In this document: one piece after another, positions 1-7,365 of the stretch
Layout: every line of letters begins with the position of its first letter
How positions within the stretch are numbered: the first letter of the stretch is position 1
NCBI GenBank assembly: GCA_017619985.1
Contig: JAFZRG010000072.1
Location: forward strand, 1 to 8,369
Direction of reading: 5' to 3'
Source of the DNA: Bacillota bacterium
GTDB taxonomy: Bacteria; Bacillota; Clostridia; Peptostreptococcales; Anaerovoracaceae
Length of the DNA stretch: 8,369 nucleotides
Notes under the pieces: generated by a model
Told to the model about the DNA's origin: nothing
The model's input: only the letters and a program-made list of their open reading frames with translations
The model's database searches: none
Made by a program: the position numbers and the translations under genes

Positions 1-1
1 C

Positions 2-307
2 ATGGGCGACGTCATCATCAAGGAGATCCCGTCGTGCATGGGACTGCAGGAAGCGGAGGATTTCGCGATCCACATTCTCCAGCAGGAGACCATCAAAGCT
101 GCGGATATCCAGCTGAAGCGCGAAGAACTCACGAGCAATGCGTGCAAGGCGGCCGTCAAGGGCGGAGAACGCCTGGACATGGCAGAGATGAAGGAACTGT
201 TCCTGAGCCTCGACCGCTGTGAGAACCCGTTCAGCTGTCCGCACGGACGGCCGACGCTCATCCGCTTCAGCCAGAGCGACCTCGAGCGCCAGTTCAAGAG
301 AAAATAG
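2..307 (+). CDS. mutL: DNA mismatch repair protein MutL, C-terminal part (5' end outside window)
   Basis: The reading frame is open from the first bases of the window, so this is the last ~101 residues of a longer gene. MutL couples MutS mismatch recognition to strand incision and repair. The visible part is the C-terminal dimerisation/endonuclease domain. Counting from the first visible residue, it contains the conserved ACKAAVK motif (about residues 47-53), the SCPHGRP zinc-site motif (about 78-84), and a basic FKRK tail. These motifs are typical of MutL from organisms whose MutL nicks DNA itself rather than relying on MutH. The DQHA.. metal-binding motif should lie upstream of the window. 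The stop is 3 nt before miaA, which implies co-transcription; mutL-miaA adjacency is common in Bacillota. The ATG at position 2 is an internal methionine codon, not the start. The identification is secure; only the boundary is unknown. Confidence 0.95.
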   Translation: MGDVIIKEIPSCMGLQEAEDFAIHILQQETIKAADIQLKREELTSNACKAAVKGGERLDMAEMKELFLSLDRCENPFSCPHGRPTLIRFSQSDLERQFKRK

Positions 308-310
308 CCC

Positions 311-1246
311 ATGAAAGTCCTGTTTTTAACGGGTCCAACAGCCTGCGGAAAAACAGAATACGCCATACGGGTTGCGCAGGATCTGGACGGTGAGATCGTT
401 TCCGCCGATTCCATGCAGATCTACAAATACATGGATATCGGGAGCGCCAAGCCGACGCCGGAAGAACGCGCGCAGGCGGTGCACTGGCTCGTGGACGAGA
501 TCGATCCGAAGACGCCGTTCAACGTCGCATCTTACCAGCAGAAGGCGCGCGCCTATATCGAAGAGATCGCCGGGCGCGGCAAACTGCCCACCGTGAGCGG
601 CGGCACGGGGCTTTACATCAACGCGCTGCTCTACGATATGGATTTCTCCGCGCCGGAGGGCGACGATGCGTTCCGGCAGCAGGTGCTTGCCGAATGCGGC
701 GGTGACCCGCAGAAAGTCCACGAACGCCTGAAAATGCTCGATCCGGACGCAGCAGAGGCCATCCATCCCAACAACGTCAAGCGCATGCTGCGGGCCATCG
801 AACGCCTGGAGCACGGCGAGGACAAACTGGCGCCGTTCACCGCGGTCGAAACACCGTATCCGGACTATGACAGCCTGCTGATCGGCCTGGACAGAGACCG
901 CGGAGAACTATACGGCCGGATCAACAGACGGGTCGATAAGATCCTGGAGACCGGCCTGGAGGACGAAGTCCGCAGCCTGATGGACATGGGCTTCACCTCT
1001 GCGGACATCGCGATGAAAGGCATCGGCTATAAAGAAGTGATAGACTGCCTGCAGGAAGGAAAACCTGCGGCGGACGCGGCGGAACTTATCCGCAAAAATA
1101 CCCGGCATTACGCGAGGCGCCAGCTGATCTGGCTGCGGCGCTATCCGCAGATGCACTGGGTCACGCTGAAGGGCGACGCCTTCGACGAAACGGCATATTC
1201 CGACATGATGCAGCTGATCGAACCATGGCTGATGAACGAAAAGTAA
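311..1246 (+). CDS. miaA: tRNA dimethylallyltransferase (tRNA A37 prenylation)
   Basis: MiaA transfers a dimethylallyl group to N6 of adenosine-37 in tRNAs that read UNN codons; MiaB later methylthiolates the product. The 311-residue length is normal for the family. Motifs in order: P-loop GPTACGKT (8-15), SADSMQ with the expected catalytic Asp at 33, MDIGSAKPT (41-49), GGTGLY (97-102), DPDAAEAIHPNN (144-155), IGYKEV (238-243), and the C-terminal RKNTRHYARRQLIWLRR block (261-277), which forms part of the tRNA/diphosphate site. The start is the first ATG, 3 nt after the mutL stop. It has only a weak purine-rich stretch upstream (AAGAGAAAA), consistent with translational coupling. The 3' end overlaps the next gene by 22 nt. 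Nothing is truncated or missing. Confidence 0.97.
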   Translation: MKVLFLTGPTACGKTEYAIRVAQDLDGEIVSADSMQIYKYMDIGSAKPTPEERAQAVHWLVDEIDPKTPFNVASYQQKARAYIEEIAGRGKLPTVSGGTGLYINALLYDMDFSAPEGDDAFRQQVLAECGGDPQKVHERLKMLDPDAAEAIHPNNVKRMLRAIERLEHGEDKLAPFTAVETPYPDYDSLLIGLDRDRGELYGRINRRVDKILETGLEDEVRSLMDMGFTSADIAMKGIGYKEVIDCLQEGKPAADAAELIRKNTRHYARRQLIWLRRYPQMHWVTLKGDAFDETAYSDMMQLIEPWLMNEK

Positions 1247-2373
1247 GGGTCCACAACAAATCGGACAAACCCGATAACGTCGTGGCCAGGGAAAACGAAA
1301 TATTCGAGGAATGCGAGGCCATTGAAAAGACCCTGCCCGGATGGATGCGGGGTTACTTTATGTACCTGCGCAACGGCGTACTGCCCATGACGCGGCTTTC
1401 GTACCTGCGGGAACTGCGCTTTTTCCTGCGCTATCTTCTGAAGGAGACCGAACTGCAGGAAAAGTACGAGGATATCAGGAAGATCCAGCCGGCCGATCTC
1501 GACGCGATCGCCGCACCCGACGTCAATCTGTTCATCGACTACTGCAGGCGGTATAAGGTTGAAGATGAGAAGGGCAACGTGACCGTCTACGAGAACGGAA
1601 ACGCGGCGCTGGCGCACAAGAAATCCGCGGTTTCCGTGTTCTTCAAATACCTGTACCGCGATGGACTCATGGAGAAGAACATCACGGACGGTTTCGACCC
1701 GATCCGTCTGCCCAAACCCGGCGAACGGGTCATCAAGGCGCTGCAGGACGATGAAGTCATGCGCATGCTCGACGCGGTCGTCACCGGAGACGGCCTGACG
1801 GACAAGGAAAAGCAGTTCTGGGAGAAGACGAAGTACCGCGACAAGCTGATGCTGCTTCTTCTGGTCACGTACGGGCTGCGTCTTTCCGAGATGCAGCAGC
1901 TCAACCTGAGCTCGTTCAACTTCGAACGCGGCGAATTCAAGATCTACCGCAAGCGCGGCAAGGAATCCGTGATGCCGATCAACAACACGATCACCGAGGC
2001 CTTCGACGAATACGTGAACCTCGAGCGCGCGAAGGAAGACACGCTGGAAGAAGAGAACAAGGACGCGCTGCTGCTGTCGCTGCGCGGCACCCGGCTGACG
2101 GACCGGCAGATCCGCGAAGTCGTCAAGAAATATACCTCGATCACGATGGGCACGAGCAGGCGTCAGGGCTACAGCCCGCATAAACTGAGAGCTACGGCCG
2201 CGACGTCCCTCATCGGGCGGGGCAATTCCATTTACGACGTGCAGGAACTCCTCGATCACGACAACGTGACCACGACGCAGCTGTACGCGGCGCATAAGCT
2301 CAACACCAAGCGCGAGCTCATCAAGAATTTCGAGTGGGGCGAAGACCTGGAGCGAAATGACACCGACTCGTAA
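1225..2373 (+). CDS. Tyrosine recombinase, XerS-like architecture
   Basis: This is a 382-residue tyrosine recombinase with a complete catalytic set: Arg219 (GLRLSE), Lys246 (KRGKE), His319 and Arg322 (HKLR), His345 (LLDHDN) and nucleophile Tyr354 (TTQLY). The His-to-Tyr spacing of 9 is the same as in Xer proteins. The N-terminal SAM-like core-binding domain spans about 35-165. Its opening block (LPGWMRGYF..., then LSYLRELRFFLRYLL) and the overall length resemble XerS, the single dimer-resolution recombinase of streptococci (~356 aa), more than XerC/XerD (~300 aa). That is from memory of the family, not an alignment. The start lies inside miaA (22-nt overlap) with no evident Shine-Dalgarno site, so coupled translation is likely. 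The 3' end overlaps the MATE gene by 17 nt. There is no excisionase, no att-like direct repeat and no phage gene nearby, so a chromosomal housekeeping role is preferred over a mobile-element integrase. The exact role is inferred. Confidence 0.88.
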   Translation: MADERKVRVHNKSDKPDNVVARENEIFEECEAIEKTLPGWMRGYFMYLRNGVLPMTRLSYLRELRFFLRYLLKETELQEKYEDIRKIQPADLDAIAAPDVNLFIDYCRRYKVEDEKGNVTVYENGNAALAHKKSAVSVFFKYLYRDGLMEKNITDGFDPIRLPKPGERVIKALQDDEVMRMLDAVVTGDGLTDKEKQFWEKTKYRDKLMLLLLVTYGLRLSEMQQLNLSSFNFERGEFKIYRKRGKESVMPINNTITEAFDEYVNLERAKEDTLEEENKDALLLSLRGTRLTDRQIREVVKKYTSITMGTSRRQGYSPHKLRATAATSLIGRGNSIYDVQELLDHDNVTTTQLYAAHKLNTKRELIKNFEWGEDLERNDTDS

Positions 2374-3766
2374 ACAACTGAATATCCTCGACCGCAATGT
2401 GCCGGCAAGGGCGCTCATCTTCAGCCTGGTCATCCCCAGCTTTATCGAAGAACTCGGACAGATCCTGACGATGTACGTCGATACGGCCATGGTCGGAAGG
2501 CTCGGCGTGGCCGCATCCGCTGCCATCGCGGTCAACCATCCGATCGTGATGCTGACGAACGGCTTCAATTTCGGGCTTGCGATCGGTTTTTCCGTCATGA
2601 TCGCGCGCTTTATCGGAGAAAAACATCTGGAGGACGCGCGGGAGGTCATGCGGAACGCCATGTTCCATATCCTGTGGTTCGGCGGGCTGCTGACGGTGCT
2701 CTACATCTTCGTGATCGCTCCGAATTTCGCGCGCTGGATGAACGCGGACCCGTCGATCTGGGCGGATGCCGGGGCTTATACCATGAACCTGGGCGTGACG
2801 CGCATGTTCCTGGCCATGCTGTCCATCAACAGCAATCTGCTGCGCGGCATGGGCGATACGAGAAGACCGATGTTCTGCAATATCCTGCACAACGTGGTCA
2901 ACGTGCTGTTCAACTATCTGCTGATCTATCCGACGCGGACGATCACGCTGCTCGGCATGCAGATGACCATGATCGGCGCAGGCAGAGGCGTGGCAGGCGC
3001 GGCCATGGGCACATCGCTCGCGAACATCTGCAGCGCGTCGCTCTCCATGTACTTCGTGCTGCGCAAAGATAATCTCGTGACGTTCGACCGCAAGCGCATC
3101 ATCGGGTTCAACGGCCCGCTGCTGCGGAGAACGTACCGGCTGGGCATTCCCATCGCACTGGAGCGCCTCGTGCTCAGCACGGGTCAGCTTGCGACGACAA
3201 GAATGCTCGCAGGCCTCGGAAACACCGTCGTTGCGGCGCACAGCTACGCCAATACGGCCGAATCGGTCTGCTACATGCCGATCAACGGGTTCGGCGTGGC
3301 GGCGACGACGATCGTCGCGCAGTGGCTCGGCGCAGGTGATCCGAAGAAAGCGATCGAACTGGGCGACAAATGCGTGAAATACGCCTGCCTGGTCATGGCA
3401 GTGTGCGCGGTGCTGATGTTCATCTTCGCGCCGCAGCTGATCGGCGTGTTCACCACGGATCAGCAGGCGATCTCCATGGCGTCGCAGGCATTGCGCGTAC
3501 AGGCCTTCGCGGAACTGTTCGTCGCCGTCGCCAACACTGTGAGCGGCATCCTGCGCGGCGCGGGCGATACGAAGTTCTCGTCGCTGCTGTCCATGATCGG
3601 CATGTGGGGCGTGCGCGTGCCGCTTGCCTATATCCTGATCCATTTCTTCGGGTTCTCGCTGCTGGGCGTCTGGTTCCCGATGGCGCTCGACTGGACGATG
3701 CGCTGCCTGCTGATGACGATACGCTACAAGCGCGGCAAGTGGCTGAACGTCTGGAAACCCGCATAA
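2357..3766 (+). CDS. MATE family efflux transporter
   Basis: This 469-residue, very hydrophobic protein has the length and internal two-fold organisation of MATE (multidrug and toxic compound extrusion) transporters, which use a Na+ or H+ gradient to export organic cations. Recognisable MATE features are the first helix PSFIEELGQILTMYVDTAMVGRLG (about 28-51) and the LRGMGDTRRPM segment (about 171-181). The matching second-half segment is LRGAGDTKFSS, and the second half also carries ERLVLSTGQLATTRMLAGLG and FGVAATTIVAQWLGAGDPKKA. Twelve membrane segments are expected; I did not count each. The ATG overlaps the recombinase end by 17 nt, with a TGGAG Shine-Dalgarno-like site at 2348-2352. Its position in a repair/tRNA-modification operon gives no clue to the substrate. 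The gene appears complete. Confidence 0.95.
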   Translation: MTPTRKQLNILDRNVPARALIFSLVIPSFIEELGQILTMYVDTAMVGRLGVAASAAIAVNHPIVMLTNGFNFGLAIGFSVMIARFIGEKHLEDAREVMRNAMFHILWFGGLLTVLYIFVIAPNFARWMNADPSIWADAGAYTMNLGVTRMFLAMLSINSNLLRGMGDTRRPMFCNILHNVVNVLFNYLLIYPTRTITLLGMQMTMIGAGRGVAGAAMGTSLANICSASLSMYFVLRKDNLVTFDRKRIIGFNGPLLRRTYRLGIPIALERLVLSTGQLATTRMLAGLGNTVVAAHSYANTAESVCYMPINGFGVAATTIVAQWLGAGDPKKAIELGDKCVKYACLVMAVCAVLMFIFAPQLIGVFTTDQQAISMASQALRVQAFAELFVAVANTVSGILRGAGDTKFSSLLSMIGMWGVRVPLAYILIHFFGFSLLGVWFPMALDWTMRCLLMTIRYKRGKWLNVWKPA

Positions 3767-3791
3767 TTACCGCAAATTTGATCTGAAACTC

Positions 3792-5081
3792 ATGAACCAA
3801 CTGACCTACGATTATCTGAATAAACAGTTCGGCATCGATGCCGACATCCTGCAGCGCACGGAGATCGCGGAGAGCAAGCTCGCGTGCGTCTTCTCGGACC
3901 TGGACGACATCCAGACCTTCAATCAGTATAAGGTGCTGCATCATTTCCAGGAAGCGCGCATCAACGACCAGCACTTCGCCTGGAACACGGGCTACGGCTA
4001 TGACGACGTGGGCCGGGCGGCCCTCGAACAGCTCTACGCGGACGTGTTCGGCGCAGAAGCAGGACTCGTGCGCCCGACGATCGTGAACGGTACGCACGCA
4101 CTGGCTTCTGTCTATCTGGGCCTGCTTCGTCCCGGAGATGAGCTCATCTACTGCAACGGTGACCCGTACGACACCATGCAGACCGTGATCGGCCTGAAAG
4201 GGGAGGCGTACGGCAATCTGAAGGAATTCGGCGTTGCATATAAGCAAGTGGATCTGCTGCCCGGCGGAAAGGTGGATCTCGAGGGCGTCAAGGCTGCGAT
4301 CGGTCCCAAAACGAAGATCTGCGCGCTGCAGCGTTCGAGAGGCTACGCGTTCCGCAACGCCATGACCATCCCGCAGATCGAAGAATGGGCGGCTGCCTGC
4401 AAATCGGTAAAGCCGGACGTCATCTGCATGGTCGACAACTGCTACGGCGAATTCACGGACGTGAAGGAGCCGGTGGAAGTCGGCGCGGACATCATGGCCG
4501 GGTCCCTGATCAAGAACCCCGGCGGCGGACTGGCGCTCTCGGGCGGCTACATCGTCGGCAGGAAAGATCTCGTCGACAAGGTCGCGACCCGGGTCACGAG
4601 CCCCGGGATAGGAGGGGAGTGCGGTCTGACGTTCGGCCAGACGCGCAGCATGTTCCAGGGACTGTTCATCGCCCCCCGCGTGACCATGGGCGCCGTGAAA
4701 GGCGCGGCGCTCTGCGCGCAGGTGTTCGCGGATCTCGGCTACGAAGTCTGCCCGGGTCCGTCGGAACCGAGGAACGATATCGTCGAGGCGGTCAAGCTGG
4801 GAACGAAGGAGGCGGTCTGCGCGTTCTGCGAAGGCGTGCAGGCGGCGGCTCCGATCGATTCCTACGTGACCCCGGTGCCCTGGGATATGCCCGGGTATAC
4901 CGACCAGATCATCATGGCGGCGGGGGCGTTCGTCGGCGGAAGTTCCATCGAACTGTCCGCGGACGCGCCGATGCGGGAACCGTATATCGTCTTCTTCCAG
5001 GGCGGCATCACGTACGAACACGCGAAATTCGGCGTGATCAAGGCGCTGCAGACGCTGAAGGACAGGGGACTGGTGAAGTAG
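3792..5081 (+). CDS. YnbB / methionine gamma-lyase family PLP-dependent protein
   Basis: This is a 429-residue fold-type I PLP enzyme of the family often labelled 'aluminium resistance protein' or methionine gamma-lyase family (B. subtilis YnbB-like). Visible motifs are FAWNTGYGYDDVGR (about 62-75), RPTIVNGTHA (94-103, phosphate-binding region), GDPYDTM (123-129), the PLP-ring Asp in VDNCYGEF (Asp215), the Schiff-base lysine in SLIKNPGGG (Lys241), and TSPGIGGECG further on. Family members are related to cystathionine/methionine lyases, but their physiological substrate is poorly defined, so I do not assign a reaction. The gene follows the MATE stop by 25 nt, has no convincing Shine-Dalgarno site, and is the last gene before the terminator at 5141-5166. 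A ynbB-like gene downstream of miaA is a familiar Bacillota arrangement. Confidence 0.93.
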   Translation: MNQLTYDYLNKQFGIDADILQRTEIAESKLACVFSDLDDIQTFNQYKVLHHFQEARINDQHFAWNTGYGYDDVGRAALEQLYADVFGAEAGLVRPTIVNGTHALASVYLGLLRPGDELIYCNGDPYDTMQTVIGLKGEAYGNLKEFGVAYKQVDLLPGGKVDLEGVKAAIGPKTKICALQRSRGYAFRNAMTIPQIEEWAAACKSVKPDVICMVDNCYGEFTDVKEPVEVGADIMAGSLIKNPGGGLALSGGYIVGRKDLVDKVATRVTSPGIGGECGLTFGQTRSMFQGLFIAPRVTMGAVKGAALCAQVFADLGYEVCPGPSEPRNDIVEAVKLGTKEAVCAFCEGVQAAAPIDSYVTPVPWDMPGYTDQIIMAAGAFVGGSSIELSADAPMREPYIVFFQGGITYEHAKFGVIKALQTLKDRGLVK

Positions 5082-5140
5082 GGGAGAGCGTTCACTCTGT
5101 CATGAGCCTCTTTGGACGCCACCCCTCGGGATAAAGCCTG

Positions 5141-5166
5141 AAACTCCGGTATCTGCCGGAGTTTTT
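5141..5166 (+). terminator. Intrinsic terminator closing the mutL-miaA operon
   Basis: A 9-bp perfect stem, AAACTCCGG paired with CCGGAGTTT, encloses a 6-nt loop (TATCTG). It is followed by T residues that continue the uridine run (TTTTT at 5162-5166). It begins 59 nt after the stop of the YnbB-like gene and just before the SOS promoter. This is a textbook Rho-independent terminator. The 59 nt between the stop and the stem hold nothing else I can identify. Confidence 0.9.
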
Positions 5167-5204
5167 GATTGTGAAAAATCTTTGCAAAAAGTTTGAAATA
5201 ATGC

Positions 5205-5233
5205 TTGCAAAAGAACAAATGTTCTGTTACTAT
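5205..5233 (+). promoter_or_regulatory. SigA-type promoter of the LysM/YneA-like gene
   Basis: The -35 element TTGCAA (5205-5210) and -10 element TACTAT (5228-5233) are separated by exactly 17 nt, predicting a start near 5240. One LexA operator fills most of the spacer and another covers the predicted start, so repressor binding would block polymerase directly. Confidence 0.8.
5213..5224 (+). promoter_or_regulatory. LexA operator (SOS box) 1, in promoter spacer
   Basis: GAACAAATGTTC fits the core GAAC-N4-GTTC of Gram-positive LexA (Cheo) boxes. Both flanking bases depart from the full CGAACRNRYGTTYC consensus: the first C is A and the last C is T. It lies entirely between the -35 and -10 elements. 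Confidence 0.85.
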
Positions 5234-5240
5234 AGAGGTG

Positions 5241-5254
5241 CGAACAAATGTTTC
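5241..5254 (+). promoter_or_regulatory. LexA operator (SOS box) 2, at predicted start site
   Basis: CGAACAAATGTTTC matches every position of the Bacillus-type consensus CGAACRNRYGTTYC. Its centre lies 29 bp from the centre of box 1, roughly three helical turns, which suggests two LexA dimers bound on similar faces of the DNA. It shares the 14-mer TGCGAACAAATGTT with the reverse strand of the box at 7366. Confidence 0.87.
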
Positions 5255-5276
5255 TTTTGAAAAGAGGGAACGTAAA

Positions 5277-5585
5277 ATGACGAAACACAGGAAGTACAGA
5301 GTAGCCAATAAAGCAAGATTCACAGCGTTCTTCGCAGTCGCGATCATTGCGCTGGCTTTCATCATCAGCAGCGCGCTCGGATTCAATACCGCCTCCGGCG
5401 CAAGCACGCAGCAGTACGTACAGATCAAGGTCCAGTCCGGCGATACGCTCTGGACGCTTGCACAGGAATACGGTCCGTCCGATATGGACGTACGCAACGT
5501 CATCTATGAGATCTGCCGTCTGAACGGGATCACGGCAGCGGACCTGCAGGCAGGTCAGTACATCACGATCCCGACGGAGCTGTAG
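5277..5585 (+). CDS. yneA-like: SOS-regulated LysM membrane protein, YneA-like division inhibitor
   Basis: This 102-residue protein has a basic N-terminus (MTKHRKYR), one hydrophobic segment (about 15-34) and a C-terminal LysM domain (about 48-99: IKVQSGDTLWTLAQEYG ... ICRLNGITAADLQAGQYITIP). The LysM domain would bind peptidoglycan outside the membrane. Size, architecture and twin LexA operators match YneA of Bacillus, which delays septation during the SOS response. YneA function is established in B. subtilis; here it is inferred. The ATG at 5277 is chosen because AGAGGG (5263-5268) sits 8 nt upstream. The frame is open further upstream to a TTG at 5205, but that codon is the -35 element. 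In many Bacillota the gene lies beside lexA; here no lexA is present, only the operon terminator upstream. A plain LysM cell-wall protein is the alternative. Confidence 0.85.
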   Translation: MTKHRKYRVANKARFTAFFAVAIIALAFIISSALGFNTASGASTQQYVQIKVQSGDTLWTLAQEYGPSDMDVRNVIYEICRLNGITAADLQAGQYITIPTEL

Positions 5586-5621
5586 ACTTCCCGGCTTCGG
5601 ACAGTCGTATACATTTCATGT

Positions 5622-5651
5622 GAAAAGCGGCGGATGTTTCTGCTGCTTTTC
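5622..5651 (+). terminator. Probable terminator after the LysM gene
   Basis: A 10-bp stem, GAAAAGCGGC with GCTGCTTTTC (one G-U wobble), encloses a 10-nt loop, 36 nt after the stop codon. The T-run is mostly within the 3' arm (TTTTC, then TGTATTT), so termination may be incomplete and some read-through into the M55 genes is possible. Confidence 0.6.
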
Positions 5652-5673
5652 TGTATTTCGGGAGGATTTGGAT

Positions 5674-5709
5674 TATAATATTGATATAGATATTCAGAAC
5701 CCGAGGAGG
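5674..5709 (+). promoter_or_regulatory. Candidate -10 box and Shine-Dalgarno site for the M55 pair
   Basis: A perfect TATAAT lies at 5674-5679, 35 nt upstream of the first M55 ATG, and a strong AGGAGG ribosome site lies at 5704-5709. There is no good -35 hexamer at 16-18 nt (CTGTAT at 5651-5656 is the 17-nt position and matches poorly), so the promoter is either weak or activator-dependent. No LexA-type box overlaps it. Confidence 0.5.
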
Positions 5710-5714
5710 TCAAC

Positions 5715-6512
5715 ATGAGAGTATTCATCAGCGCAGACATCGAAGGCACCGCTTTTACGACGGTATGGCCGGAGACAGATAAAGGAGAACTGGATTATCC
5801 CGCGGCGGCACATCAGATGACCATGGAGGTCAAAGCAGCCTGCGAAGGCGCCATCGCGGCCGGCGCGGACTATATCGTGGTCAAAGACGCCCATGACACC
5901 GGACGCAACATCGACCTGAACGAACTGCCGAAGTGTGTGGAGGTCATCCGTTCCGGCAACGGCAGCCCGAGGACCATGGTCGAAGGCATCGAGGCAGGTT
6001 TCGATGCGGCGATGTTCATCGGCTATCATTCGGCAGCCGGAAAGATCGGCAATCCCTTGTCCCACACGTTCACGACGAAGACGACACAGGTGCTGCTGAA
6101 CGGCGAAGACTGCTCAGAATTCATGATCTTCAGCTGGTGCGCGGCGTATTACGGCGTGCCGACGGTCTTCCTGTCCGGCGATAAGATGCTGACGGAGGAC
6201 AGCCTGCACCTGCACCCGATGCTCAAAACGGTCTGGGCCAAGGACGGCTTCGGAGGGTATACCAGATGCCGCCAGCCGCAGCTCGTCTGTGATCTGATCC
6301 GCAAAGGAACGGAAGAAGCCCTGAAGCAGGATCTGAGCAAAGCCATGTGCGAACTGCCGAAGCATTTCGACCTGCAGATCTCCTATAAAGAACACCGAGA
6401 TGCCGCGAGAAACAGTAATTATCCCGGCTTCGAACTGGTCGATTCTCATACGATACGCATGCAGACCGATGATTTCTATGAATTTCTTCGCTGTGTGCCG
6501 TTCGTATTCTAA
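5715..6512 (+). CDS. M55 family D-aminopeptidase (DppA-like), copy 1
   Basis: This 265-residue protein belongs to the M55 zinc peptidases typified by B. subtilis DppA, which releases N-terminal D-amino acids such as D-Ala from short peptides. The metal ligands are at nearly the same positions as in DppA: Asp8 and Glu10 (SADIEG), His60 (KDAH), His105 (GYHSAAG) and Glu135 (CSEF). The His of the catalytic SH motif is at 117 (NPLSHT). The C-terminal half (GDKMLTED, KTVWAKDGFGGYTRCRQPQ, SYKEHRDA, SNYPGF) is shared with copy 2. There is no signal peptide, so it is probably a cytoplasmic, ring-forming oligomer like DppA. A strong AGGAGG lies 5 nt before the ATG. The Dpp transporter genes usually seen with dppA are absent. 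The substrate is inferred from the family; peptidoglycan-derived D-Ala peptides are plausible. Confidence 0.92.
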   Translation: MRVFISADIEGTAFTTVWPETDKGELDYPAAAHQMTMEVKAACEGAIAAGADYIVVKDAHDTGRNIDLNELPKCVEVIRSGNGSPRTMVEGIEAGFDAAMFIGYHSAAGKIGNPLSHTFTTKTTQVLLNGEDCSEFMIFSWCAAYYGVPTVFLSGDKMLTEDSLHLHPMLKTVWAKDGFGGYTRCRQPQLVCDLIRKGTEEALKQDLSKAMCELPKHFDLQISYKEHRDAARNSNYPGFELVDSHTIRMQTDDFYEFLRCVPFVF

Positions 6513-6537
6513 AGACATATCTTAAGGAGGAAAACCC

Positions 6538-7335
6538 ATGCGTGTATTCATCAGCGCGGATATCGAAGGAACTGCTTTTACGACCGTATGGCCCGAAACA
6601 GGCAAAGGCCAGGAGGATTATCCCGCGGCAGCGCGCCAGATGACCCTGGAGACCAAGGCTGCCTGCGAAGGCGCGATCGCTGCAGGTGCCGATTATATCC
6701 TGATCAAGGACGCTCACGGCAGCGGCCGCAACATCGACCCCAATGCGATCCCGGCTTGCGCGGAGATCCTCCGCGGCTGGTCCGGCGGGCCGCTGGCCAT
6801 GGTCGAAGGCATAGACGAAAGCTTCGACGCGGCGGTCTTCATCGGATATCATTCGGCGGCCGGCAAGATCGGCAATCCCTTGTCACACACCTACAGCACC
6901 GCTACGACGCAGGTCAGACTGAACGGTGAAGACTGTTCGGAATTCAAGCTTTACAGCCTGTGTGCCGCCAGTTTCGGTGTACCGACGGTCTTCCTGTCGG
7001 GCGATAAGATGCTCACGGAAGACAGCAAGGATCTGCATCCCATGCTGAAGACGGTCTGGGCGAAGGATGGATTCGGCGGATACACCAGGTGCCGCCAGCC
7101 CCAGCTGGTCTGCGACCTGATCCGTCAGGGCGTGGAAGAGGCTCTGAAGCAGGACCTCGGAAGGGCACTGTGCAAGATCCCGGAAAAGTTCGTTCTGGAA
7201 CTTTCCTATAAAGAACACAGGGACGCGGTTTGCAACAGCAATTATCCGGGTTTCAAACTGATCGATTCGCACACCATCCGCATGGAGACGGAGGATCTGT
7301 TCGACGTGCTGCGCTGCGTGCCGTTCATATTCTAA
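6538..7335 (+). CDS. M55 family D-aminopeptidase (DppA-like), copy 2
   Basis: This is a tandem paralogue of the preceding gene, with identical length (265 aa). An ungapped hand count gives about 203 of 265 identical residues (~77%). All predicted metal and catalytic residues are kept at the same numbers: Asp8, Glu10, His60, His105, His117 and Glu135. Divergence is concentrated at 61-100 (for example GSGRNIDPNAIP and GWSGGPLAMVEG), 211-220 and 251-257, regions that could alter substrate choice or oligomer contacts. The gap from copy 1 is 25 nt and contains AAGGAGG (6524-6530), so the two are one operon with independent, strong translation starts. Both appear active, which fits a retained duplication better than a decaying one. 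Confidence 0.92.
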   Translation: MRVFISADIEGTAFTTVWPETGKGQEDYPAAARQMTLETKAACEGAIAAGADYILIKDAHGSGRNIDPNAIPACAEILRGWSGGPLAMVEGIDESFDAAVFIGYHSAAGKIGNPLSHTYSTATTQVRLNGEDCSEFKLYSLCAASFGVPTVFLSGDKMLTEDSKDLHPMLKTVWAKDGFGGYTRCRQPQLVCDLIRQGVEEALKQDLGRALCKIPEKFVLELSYKEHRDAVCNSNYPGFKLIDSHTIRMETEDLFDVLRCVPFIF

Positions 7336-7336
7336 G

Positions 7337-7350
7337 AGGGCGTTTGCCCT
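7337..7350 (+). terminator. Short hairpin after the M55 pair, weak terminator candidate
   Basis: A 5-bp stem, AGGGC/GCCCT, with a GTTT loop begins one base after the copy 2 stop. It is followed by a pyrimidine stretch (TGTTCTCTCTCT) rather than a clean T-run. It may terminate weakly; otherwise M55 transcripts could continue into the small gene at 7421. Confidence 0.35.
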
Positions 7351-7365
7351 GCTGTTCTCTCTCTA

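Noticed and set aside
1225..2373. Prophage or genomic-island integrase
   Set aside because: There are no att repeats, tRNA gene, excisionase or phage genes, and the gene is translationally overlapped with core genes on both sides.
1141..2661. Long minus-strand open frame (506 codons) opposite the recombinase gene
   Set aside because: It is antisense to well-supported genes, has no recognisable motif, crosses gene borders and is of a kind expected from GC-rich codon usage on the opposite strand.
2321..3643. Minus-strand open frame (440 codons) opposite the MATE gene
   Set aside because: The translation is His/Arg/Asp-rich with no hydrophobic core; it is a shadow of the transporter gene.
3450..5021. 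Long minus-strand open frame (523 codons) opposite the MATE/YnbB-like genes
   Set aside because: It is a mirror of the YnbB-like coding sequence, with low-complexity Arg/His/Ala-rich translation and no family motifs.
5205..5276. Upstream TTG start extending the LysM protein by 24 residues
   Set aside because: That TTG is the -35 hexamer of the promoter and the extension covers both LexA operators; the ATG at 5277 has a good ribosome site.
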